Source: Limonium bicolor
Taxonomy: Eukaryota > Streptophyta > Magnoliopsida > Caryophyllales > Plumbaginaceae
Reading direction: 5' to 3'
DNA: 64,000 bases
Assembly: GCA_023374045.1 (NCBI GenBank)
Contig: CM041776.1
Span: 317,676,722-317,740,721 of the forward strand
The notes under the pieces are model-generated. The model saw only the letters and a program-made list of their open reading frames with translations, had not been told where the DNA came from and made no database searches. Positions within the stretch are counted from its first letter, which is position 1. Each line of letters begins with the position of its first letter. The translations under genes were made by a program, and so were the position numbers. Positions 22,121-31,806 of the stretch are shown in pieces.

Positions 22121-25100
22121 TTTTGGGCTAGATTAGATTTGTGGGCTGGACCAATTGAATTGTTATGATTATTACCATTTTTTTTGGGTTAGTGGATTGG
22201 TCTTTGGATTGGACTCTTTCTTTTTATTCAAGCTTTTTTTTTTTGACATTTGTAATTCTAACATCCTTCGAATGTCTCAAATTGTGGAGACATCTTTCTA
22301 TGCTGCTTGGGATGAATGATTTGATTTTTGAGAACATGGAATTTTGATATTGAATTGGATTTTTATTGATTGTGAATTTTATTTTGATAATTAGAGTGGT
22401 TTGAAAAGTTTTTTTTTTAAGGAGAGGTGTTCCTCACAAACAGGTACTACGACCCTCGGGTACTACGACCTTAATGTGAGCAACACCTACGAATAGTCCT
22501 AGAGCTTTACTAAAGAGACCCACAGAAAATTGTAGGTCCGAACCGATAAATCGATTCCAAAAATAAGCGGGTAGCCTAAATTCTAAGTTAGTGCAGGTAA
22601 GCAAGTTTTTAGACGGTCAAACACCATACGGCAATGATGACAACACATAATCAGAACCTTTAATTAAATTGGTTCTAATAGTCCTATGCAAAAGTTTACA
22701 TGGTGAAACTATGGTACAAAAGCAAACAACGGGAATCAGTTTATACAAACGAATTTCAAAGGACACAAACAAAATAAAAGAACCAAGGTATCAAACTTAT
22801 TGTACTATTATTCCATCTTCGAAGTGAAACCAACGCGATTGAATTTGCTAGGAAGATAAAATCACTAGCACTTGGGTCAAAATAAGAAAGTTATTGACTC
22901 ATTAGGAGAATAACTACAAAAACATTTATCCCATTAGAAGAAACGCTACAGCATTCTCAGATATTTCATAAAGCCCTGACCTCTTTTTCTTGTATTTCAG
23001 GTCTCAACCTCAAATCATACAAATGGTTACACATTCCCATGAGATTCTTTTCTTTTCAGTAGATGACTAATAAAACAGAATTTTATCATATTTTAGTCGC
23101 ATGAACCAGAGGCAAGTGTAAATACCGATTGAGCTTCATGTTCATTTCTCCTTATTTCCCTTTCTTTTTCTCTTTTTAAACCAGTTAAACAAACTTATTC
23201 CAGCAACTAAGCATATGACTAGAAACCAGGAGATAAACGTGTTCTCACAGGCACTATCGGTGAGCATAGAGGCATTGCTTTAACAAAATGGAGAGCAGAG
23301 GATCGAATCAGCAATACAAACAACGACTCTTCCACATATGGTCATGCATCCAACTAAAAGAAAATTGGTGGATTCTTTGGGTTAGAATAAAATACCAGGA
23401 TGAAGGGCAACTATTTTCTACAAAGAAAAATCAGATGAAACACACAATATGAACAAACAATGTCAGTTGCTGAACATAACCGAATGGACAAAGGAAAGGA
23501 AGAAAACAAATCATTGATGCTTGCTGTTGAAGGAGGGGTGGCGCATCCAGAACTCCTTACAGAGGCAAACCTGGTCTACAATAGCACAAATCAGAGAACG
23601 TTCAAATGACAGACATATGCAGCCTCACTAAGAGACAGATACGCACTATGCCATATGCAGGGACTGGATGAACCGTAATGCAAAATTGTTTATCAATACA
23701 TTCAAATATCCACATGATAGTCTAAGAATGAAAGACGAAAGAAAAAAAAATCTAGGTTCAAACACACGCACTGGTTTCAAACGATTTCAAAGACTTGTGA
23801 ACCCATCATGGGTTAGATTGGTAAGCATAATCGACTAGCTACAGTGAAGGAAAATAGAGATTTAAAGTGAATACTGGGCTGGCTCTGTCATAGACATCCG
23901 ACATGATTCACAGTTTCACACCAGGGAAGATTTTACACTTGTCATGGAGAAAAACGGCTGGTGCGTGCCTGCAACTTGCTTGCCGCTTGGATTTGGTTAC
24001 GAAATTACTGAAGCAGATGCTTCTTGTTCCGTCAGGTAGATTGCAAAAATTGCGTGAGTGTGGAGATGAAAGAGGGCAAAGCATGTATGAGTTCTTCAGT
24101 TGAGTGGCAAAATTTTTGAAAGCGATGAGAATGGAGGACAGAGCACGATGTCCCTTGCTCGCAAGTTGGTTGGCAAAATTACCGAAAAAAAAGAAGAGGA
24201 TGAGAAGCAGAGAATAGATGTTTCCATGGGTGTTTTCGTTGGTCAGTTGGGTTGCAATGTTTCGATCGACAGAGAATGAGAAAGGAGAAGAACTAAGTGA
24301 GGGGAGTGGCTGGTTGATCGAAGATAGAGAGAGCAGAGCTTCTGTTCTACTTGATGTTTTTGGTGAAGAAATGTTGATCGGTTGACGAAGATGGAGAAGG
24401 CGGCTACAGGGTGGGATTTAGGGTTGATGATGGAGGAAGACGACCTCTATCGAGTGAGACGGCTACTGTTCCTTAAAAAGAGAATGAGCAGGGTTTCTCA
24501 GATGAAAATCGGGTGCCTGTCGGATCCGGGTTTGACCGGGTATGTGGGTTTCATCTAGACAAAACAAAAAAATAACTTATATTCACTCCTACCAAGATTC
24601 AAACCCAGGGCAAGTAGTCTCTCCTTGAACCAGTCACTCTATGGAACAACTCAGTGTTTTAACATGGAAATTAATAATTACACCTTAACCCGAGCTGAAA
24701 GAGAAAATAAAATGTTCCAATTGGGACTTGAACCAAGGACCCGTTGACTCCCAAATGAAACATACTAACCAGCTACGCTAACTCAAAACTCATTACACAA
24801 TGTGAGAAAATAAACTAGAGCTAATTCGAACTGAATAACTTTACAAAACACTAGTGTTTCAAAATATAAACATACCGTACGAAGAAATGGTTTTATCTAC
24901 CAAAATGAATTGGTTTTTCCTACGAGTTATGAAATCATGAAATGTAAATAAAAAGTACAAAACATAACAAATATAAACGAATGAAATAACCTGATAATAC
25001 GTACATGAAATAATGAAATAGATTAATAAAGAAAATACAAGTAGAAGTATCAATGATACGAAATGAGAAAAAGTAAACAAGTAATGAGATAGCACGAACT

Positions 25101-25470
25101 AAAATAAAACGAATAGGCAAATAAAAAAAAGCGAATAAAACGTAACTAACTAATCATGAAATAAATCGAAAAATAAAATGGTAAAATAAGTAAGTAAAAA
25201 AGGAACGGATTTGAAAACGGATGCTTTGAAAATTAATTAAAAAAAATTGTCATAACATGACAGTTTCAATTTGATATGCACATGAACAAGTTTTGAAAAG
25301 AAAGGGGACGACCCTCTTATTTTATTTATCTTTTAGATTTTTCTTTATAGGGTGAGAATTTTTGGTGTCTACAGGTACAAACAACGATAAAGATAGGATA
25401 CATGAGCAAGTGAGTTAAAGTAAAAACACATCAACCAACACAAATAGCAGTAGAGACCAGCTACAAGAAC

Positions 25471-25698
25471 CAATTACGGGAAAACTCATAAACCCTAGAA
25501 ACACCGAATCGTGAAATCACCAGCAGTAACAACAGTAGAGATCAGCTAGGGTTCTTTCGAGAAATAAAAAACCAGCTACGGAACCAACTACGGGAAAACT
25601 CATAAACCCTAGAAACACCGAATCGTGAAATCACCAGCAGTAACAACAGTAGAGATCAGCTAGGGTTCTTTCGAGAAATCAAAAACCAGCTATGGTTT
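25471..25698. repeat. Direct duplication of 114 bp at the inner edge of the right MULE repeat
   Basis: Two copies (25471-25584 and 25585-25698) span ACGGGAAAACTCATAAACCC to AGGGTTCTTTCGAGAAAT. A weaker partial third copy lies at 19620-19700, before the solo LTR. The inverted repeat therefore expanded by tandem duplication before the LTR inserted. Confidence 0.8.
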
Positions 25699-26200
25699 GC
25701 GAACGGAAACAGGCAAGTGAGTAAGAGTCGAAATACATCAGCCAACGCAAACAGCATCAAACACCATTGCTTCAACAACCGAGTCACGTACCAGATTGCT
25801 GGGTTTCGAAGCGTTCAAACGCAGCAAGACTTGAGGCAAGTTTCGAAGAGCAACAAGAACCACAGGAATGAGGAAGCGACAGGAGAACGACAATATCATC
25901 AACATATCATTGCCAGTAGATAGGCGTCGAATGCAAGAACAAAGGAGCAGGACGATGCGTGTATCGGGAGAGAGTAGAGCAGCGGGAAATCGACTCCTGC
26001 AAATGTAATTTAGGATATACGATTCTGAGTGTAGAGAGACACGTCAAAGAGAGCCACGTAGGCAACACTAACGGAAATAAGGGAAAAGGTGACAGATGAC
26101 AAACGGACATAAGTATATGGGTGGGCAATTTAAATTCACAAACCACATGGGTGGGCCGTGTAATTAGGCCAAACCTCATGGGTGGGGGATGTAATTCCTC
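25588..26200 (-). repeat. Right terminal inverted repeat of the MULE
   Basis: Reverse complement of 15890-16570. It reads TGGGTGGGGGATGTAATTCC at its outer end. It lacks the extra bases that the left copy has near 16060-16130. Confidence 0.75.
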
Positions 26201-26333
26201 TTATGTTTGTTATAATTATTGGTAACCATCTTGAGGTTACGGTATATCTGACTATGAGCCCCCGAACTATAATTCTGTTATCAACATGTTAACTACATGC
26301 TGATCCATCAGCTTAATCACATTATTAATGTCA

Positions 26334-27213
26334 GTGGTGGCCATCGGGTCCGGTTCTACCCGGAACCGATTGAAACCGGAACCGGCCGGGAACCGGTGGG
26401 AACCGGAACCGAACCGCCTCAGCCGGTTCCGAATACGAATACATGTTTTGAGATTCGGGCCCGAACCGGGCCCGGAACCAGAACCGGAACCGCCTGGAAC
26501 CGCCTAGAACCGCCTGGAACCGTCGTCAGATTCGGAACCGGGAACCGGAACCGGTGGAACCGAAACCGGAACCGCCCCGGAACCGGTTGAAGTTACCGTG
26601 TAATATTTTAGAATGTATATAGTAATTTAGTATTACTTTCTTTCCATGTAATCTTTTTTTTAAGACTTGCAAATTGAAATCATGTAACCTCTTAGTAGTT
26701 GTACTATTTTTCCTAATAAGGGTTTTCCCAATGACTTTTTACCTAATAAGGTTTTAATGAGGTAGTGAATCATATAATAAAAATCTCTTTGTTCCTTATT
26801 TTTTGTAAATTCAATAAAAATTCCTAAGTCTTTGTTTCTTACACATTTAAGATTATAAACTTGAAGAATAACCTATCTAGGAGTAAAGTGGATGAAAATA
26901 GCAATGTGTGCGCTCAAACAGATCTCAAATCGGAGCTAAAATGAAGCAACTGGAGCCGATCGAATCTTTCCGGAACCGCTCCGGAACCGGTCGGAACCGA
27001 TCAGAACCGGAACCAGAACCGGTCGGAACCGATCAGAACCGGAACCGGAACCGGCCGGAACCGGTTTTTTGACCGAATCCGAAGCGAATCCAGATTTCAG
27101 AATCGGAACCGGAACCGCCCAGACCGGTTCCGAATACGAATACACATTTTCCGGAACCGGAACCGGTGGAACCGGAAACGGAACCGGTGGAACCGGACCC
27201 GTGGCCACCATTA
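26334..27213 (+). mobile_element. CCGGAACC-rich non-autonomous DNA element, copy A
   Basis: The ends are AGTGGTGGCCATCGGGTCCG on the left and CGGACCCGTGGCCACCATTA on the right, which are inverted repeats. Each end is packed with GGAACCGG-type repeats around an AT-rich 400 bp centre. The same element occurs inverted at 29457-30277. The TGGCCACC/GGTCCGG ends resemble hAT-type MITEs, but no clean 8 bp duplication was found. The open frames rich in Gly-Thr-Glu-Pro are repeat translations. Confidence 0.7.
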
Positions 27214-27524
27214 CTGGACAACAAAACTGTTTAATCACTATCATCTAACTCTTCCTCATCCGAATTCAAATGCATTTTCAAGGTAGGTTTGACTTTTTTC
27301 GGACAATAAGAATGTTGATTACGCATTATTTTTTGTCCAACATGTCATTAATAATATGATTAAACTGATGGTCAGCATGTAGTTAACGTTTTGATAACAG
27401 AGTTATAGTTTGGGGGCTTGTAGTTAGAGATATCATAACTTAGAGGTGGTTACCAATAATTATGATAAACTGTATTATGCCTAATTCTCAAGGGATTCCG
27501 AGTAATTTCTCTAAACATTACTAT

Positions 27525-28781
27525 TACGGGTGGTAATTTTTATCCAACCTGATAACCCGATCCAAACCCAACCCGTAAATAACAGGTATGTGTTAAAGTT
27601 ATTGATCCATTTAACTTTTGGGTCGGATATAGATTACCTATTAAATATATGGGTTGGGTATAGGTTAAGGGTCCTAACTGGAATTCAACCCGACCCATTT
27701 AATTTATTTAATTAAAAATAAATAAATAAATATGTATATATTTTACTTGGATATGTATTAATTCCATAACGATTAGTATAATAGCAAACAAAAATACTAT
27801 CATTTCTTTACGTCCACATAAATAATTATTTTATATATCCAAATACATTCTCTCAGTGGCAGATTTAAACTTTAAAACCTGTGGGACACCTTTTATCGAA
27901 TAACAAACTATCAGACAAATTATTAAAATTTATTTTTAAAATAATATTTACTATTTAAAATATAATTACTTTATATGAGTCTCAATCATTTGTAATTATA
28001 TATAATAATATTATTGTTAAAGAATTATAATATATTTGATTCTACATAGGTGTTTAGATTATCACCGACCACTCCATCTCTCATTCTAACATATTTCATG
28101 AGTGAGGATGCTTTTTCAACCGTTGATGTAGTAACTGATAGTATCAACCCAAGTTTTGAACATGCACTATTTTGAATGCCAAAATATCATATTTCGGTTG
28201 CACCATTTAATTATCTAACATGTATTATTATTTTTCCTATATATAGACATATATATACTTGTATTTTTCCAGAAACCTATGGGGGCACATGCCCCCACAG
28301 ATCACAACGTCGGTCCGCCACTGCATTCTCTAGGCTATCTATATCCACCATCCACTCTTTGTTTGAAAATCTAAATACTATGTTAATCATTAGTCGCGCA
28401 AACTCCACCGCTCACAATATTTCATCCGCACAAATAACGGCTACAGGTTAAGATTATTGACCCATTTAATATAATGTTGACATTTGAAAAAAAATGACAC
28501 ACAATGATTGGAAACAAATGACCGTCATGTGTATGGTTTTATGGACGACTGATAATTATGCAGAAAAACAAGAGTATGTGCATTTAAACGGATAAAATGG
28601 GCCGGGTTTGAGTTTAATTATATGTATTTAAACGGGTTAAATGGGTCGGGTTTGAGTTTAATGATTTTATATGAGTTGAAAATTTGTAACCCGATTATTT
28701 TTGGGTCGAGTATGAGTCAATACAATTTCAATTGGGTTGGGTATGGGTAAGCTTCAACCTGACCCATCATTGCCACCCCTA
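27525..28781. mobile_element. hAT-like element with CAACCCGACCC-type ends
   Basis: Left end TACGGGTGGTAATTTTTATC and right end ATTGCCACCCCTA are inverted repeats. Flanks ATTACTAT and ATTACTCT agree at 7 of 8 positions, a hAT-sized duplication. Ends carry GGGTTGGGTA and AACCCGACCCA motifs. It has no coding capacity. Another hAT MITE (27854-28323) is inserted; without that it is about 780 bp. Confidence 0.65.
27854..28323. mobile_element. hAT MITE, 470 bp, perfect 8 bp target duplication
   Basis: Left end CAGTGGCAGATTT and right end GGTCCGCCACTG are short inverted repeats of hAT type. CATTCTCT flanks both sides exactly (27846-27853 and 28324-28331). The interior is AT-rich and non-coding; a GGGGGCACATGCCCCC palindrome lies near the right end. 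It sits inside the older hAT-like element at 27525-28781. Confidence 0.88.
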
Positions 28782-29456
28782 ATTACTCTACATCTAGTCA
28801 GAGGCGGAGCCATAAACTTTTGTTAAGGGGGGCAAAAACTTTTTTAAAAATATTTTTTCCATTTTAAAATTAATTTGCATTTTGCTAAATTAATATTAAA
28901 TTTCAATATTAATAATTATATTTTAAATATTGATATTAGATATATAATTGACATAAAAATTAAATAAAAATTATAATATGTAAAGAAGCTAGTTTTACTT
29001 TTTTATTTCTCCTTTTAAAAAAGTATACTAAATTATATGTTAATGCCAATATATAGAACAATAGTTCTAAGCTAGTGGTTTCTTTTAAAAATTATTTGGA
29101 GTAATTCTAATATTATTTTAATTTATAAAATCTGTAATAAAATAACTAAAATTACTTGTATTATGGATAGAATGGGTACATGATTACTAAAGGGGATATA
29201 ATAATCAGTTTTACTTTAGACTATATTGTAAAATAAAAATATTAAGAGTTTTCTTATCTATTAAAGACTAAAAATGATATTTTACAATATAATTCTAAAA
29301 CAAATATTACATATTAGTAGAAGTAAAATTGATAATAAAGTAACATATGGTGAAATCATGATGATATTTTACAAAATATTATGGGATGAATAAAAATCTA
29401 TCAACTTTAATAAACTATATAACTAATAAAACTTAAATTGATTTAAACATATACCT
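28782..29456. other. AT-rich spacer with a lone hAT-like end
   Basis: CAGAGGCGGAGCCA at about 28799 resembles a hAT terminal repeat, but no matching right end was found. The rest is AT-rich without recognised features. Confidence 0.35.
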
Positions 29457-30277
29457 GAGGTAGGTGGCCACGGGTCCGGTTCCACCGGTTCCGATTCCGG
29501 AAAATGTGTATTCGTATTCGGAATTGGTATGGGCGGTTCCGGTTCCCATTCCGGTTCTGAAATCTGGATTTGCTTCGGATTCGGTCAAAAAACCGGTTCC
29601 GATTGATTCCGTCCGGTTCTGGTTCTGGTTCCGGTTCTGATCGGTTCCGGAGCGGTTCCAGAAAGATTCGATCGGCTCTAGTTGCTTCTTTTTAGCTCCG
29701 ATTTGAGATAGAGCACACACGTTGCTCTTTTCATCCACTTTACTCTTAGATAGGTTATTCTTCAAGTTTATAATCTTAAATGTGTAAGAAACAAAGAATT
29801 AGGAATTTTTATTGAATTTACAAAAATAAGGAACAAAGAGAATTTTATTATATGATTCACTGCCTCATTAAAACCTTATTAGGTAAAAACCCATTGGGAA
29901 AACCCTAATTAGGAAAAAGAGTACAGCTACTAAGAGGTTACATGATGTCAATTTGCAAGTCTTAAAAAAAAGATTACATGGAAAGAAAGTAATACTAAAT
30001 TACTAATACATTCTAAAATATCACACGGTAACTTCAACCGGTTCCGGGGCGGTTCTGGTTTCGGTTCCACCGGCTCCGGTTCCTGTTCCGGTTCCCAGTT
30101 CCAAATTCGACGGCGGTTCCAGGCGGTTCCGGGTCCGGTTCGGGCCCGAATCTCAAAACATGTATTCGTATTCGGAACCGGCTGAGACGGTTCGGTTCCG
30201 GTTCTCACCGGTTCCCGGCCGATTTCGGTTCCAATCGGTTCCGGGTAGAACCGGACCCGATGGCCACCATTAGGACG
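29457..30277 (-). mobile_element. CCGGAACC-rich non-autonomous DNA element, copy B (inverted)
   Basis: Reverse-complement copy of 26334-27213: TAGGTGGCCACGGGTCCGG at the left, CCGGACCCGATGGCCACC at the right, and the same AT-rich centre (for example TTAGATAGGTTATTCTTCAA). Small indels separate the copies. It is non-coding. Confidence 0.7.
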
Positions 30278-31176
30278 CACACTCACCGACCCGTATCTCC
30301 GCCCGTGCAAGTGTTGTTATTTATTACTATTGTTGTGATCATTGTGCTCAAGTCATTACTACGCTAGCTGTTCAATTGCTAACCAGTTTGACATTGATTC
30401 TCTTTTCTAAAATATGAGTGTATAAAAAATAAAGCCGTTAGTATAAAACCGTAAGTAGATAGGTGTAAAGTTAGAGCTGCTAGTACTAATATTCCATTAA
30501 TTATAAAAAAAAGAAAAAAGAAAACGGTAAGTAGAAACTACCGTTAATTATAATTGTTATTAGTGTGACATCAAAAACGAATAAGTTATCATAAGATAGT
30601 AAATCTACTTCTCTTTGGCCATATTTAAAACTTACCATGTTATTTAAAAGCCTGTGTAATTGTAAGCAATTGCTAATGTAATGTTTGTCATAACTATTAT
30701 TTATTGATAACAGTCTCATGCAGTAACTCTAGATAACATCCAAACAAAGGAAACAAAATAAAAACACAAAGTCCATGTCGTAGTTACTTCTAATGACTCA
30801 GATGGCGATGATGACAATGGGGATAAGAAGGCAGAGTGGAGCAAGAAAATTCAACGTGTTTAGGATGAACAAGCTTACGTTCACAAGCTTGTGCACACAA
30901 CTCTTTGAGAAATAAGGTGTCATTGCTACCAGAGGATTTAGTGTTAGGGAGAAAGTGGAATCATTTCTACGCATACTCGCAATAAAAGTCTCCAACCAGG
31001 ACACTGCTAAGCGGTTTGTAGATCCATATATGCTATTAGTTGAAATTTCAATCTCAATTGGGAGGGTTCGGTCGTGATATTGTGAAGCCTCCTGATCCAC
31101 TTTTCCTTAGGTACCAGATAAAATTCCTAATGCAGTCAGTGAGTATTGTCACTTTAAGGTTAGCTAATAATTAAAA
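30278..31176. other. Intergenic with an unrecognised minus-strand frame
   Basis: A 100-codon frame on the minus strand (30798-31100) ends in a hydrophobic stretch (FLAPLCLLIPIVIIAI) and could be an exon of a membrane protein. No family was recognised and no supporting exons were seen nearby. A chance frame is equally possible. Confidence 0.25.
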
Positions 31177-31701
31177 GGGAAACTTCACTATACACCTCTA
31201 ACAGTTTCATAATTCATAATAAACCCCGATTTGAAAACTCGTACTCCATATACCCCTAAAAGTTTTGAAATTCTTAATATACCCCTACACCGTTAAATGA
31301 GCTTGAACAATGACTATATTGCTCTAACATTGCAGATCATGTTTCAAGGTCACAATATGTCACTTTAAAGAATGATTAATTATGATTTAATTTTATATGT
31401 GTTTTAGCTATTTTTTATAATTATTTTACATTTTAAATATTTCAAATTATTTATCTATTTTAAATATTTTAATTTTTTATGTGAATTTCATAAACTACCC
31501 CTAAATAAAAAAGTGGCATATTGTTAACTTGAAACATGATATGCAATGTCAAGAGTAAAATAGTCAATATTCAAGGTCATTTCACAGAGTAGGGGTACAT
31601 TATCAATTATAAAACTTCTTAGGACTATATGAAAAACAAGTTTTAAAATTGAGGTATATTATGAATTATGAAAGTTGTTAGGATCTATTGTGAATTTTCC
31701 C
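31177..31701. mobile_element. Hairpin MITE, 525 bp, diverged
   Basis: The arms are imperfect reverse complements. The left begins GGGAAACTTCACTATACACC and the right, reversed, begins GGGAAAATTCACAATAGATC; both continue through TTTCATAATTCATAAT. The ends resemble those of the hairpin at 1277-1688. The flanks TAATTAAAA and TATTTGAAA agree only partly, so the target duplication is uncertain. Confidence 0.65.
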
Positions 31702-31806
31702 TATTTGAAAACAAAATAATTGGTAAACATTTAAAAATCTGATTCCTTAGGAAGTTTAATGACATACTTTTGATCACTAAATGTTGGTTTATGTAACAAT
31801 CAACAT

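Larger units (their letters stand above)
19712..25373 (+). mobile_element. Solo LTR of an Ogre/Tat-type Ty3 retrotransposon
   Basis: It begins TGTGGAGGGTGATTTTTCGG and ends GAGAATTTTTGGTGTCTACA. Both sides carry GGTAC (19707-19711 and 25374-25378), a perfect 5 bp target duplication. Inside are motifs common in plant Ogre/Tat LTRs: GACTAGAGTCGCCACCTAGT near the left end, and GGGTTGCCTACGTACTC repeated with TTACGTAGTTCA. No internal coding region and no second LTR copy was found. A single long LTR between matching duplications is what recombination between two LTRs leaves. At 5662 bp it is within the large size range of this group. It interrupts the MULE. Confidence 0.75.
15890..26200. mobile_element. 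Mutator-like element (MULE) with long terminal inverted repeats
   Basis: The two ends are long reverse complements, beginning GGGAAAATTACATCCCCCAC on the left. The right end has the same sequence with small changes. The interior has a GRF-zinc-finger ORF (17574-17974) and, on the opposite strand, the C-terminal remnant of a MULE transposase (19180-19520), but no full transposase, so this copy cannot move by itself. A 5.7 kb solo LTR (19712-25373) is inserted; without it the element is about 4.6 kb. No clean 9 bp target duplication was found. Confidence 0.75.
15869..27487. mobile_element. Inverted-repeat DNA element apparently split by a MULE
   Basis: The right arm (27346-27487, read as reverse complement) begins ATTAGGCATAATACAG and runs through ATAATTATTGGTAACCA and GTTAACTACATGCTGA to ATTATTAATG. 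The left arm is in two pieces: ATTGGACATAATACAGTT at 15870-15887, immediately before the MULE, and the rest (ATAATTATTGGTAACCATCT through ATTATTAATG) at 26205-26330, immediately after it. This is what an insertion of the MULE into the left arm would leave. A CCGGAACC-rich element (26334-27213) sits between the arms. The arms at 26205-26330 and 27346-27470 are plain in the sequence; the reconstruction across the MULE is inference. Confidence 0.55.

Noticed and set aside
21842..22168. A 108-codon frame with periodic Trp-Ala-Gly-Leu
   Set aside because: It follows the TTGGGCC tandem repeat inside the solo LTR; no splice or promoter context.
26297..27244. Open frames rich in Gly-Thr-Glu-Pro or Ser-Gly-Ser
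   Set aside because: They are translations of the CCGGAACC repeats and recur in the inverted copy at 29433-30310.
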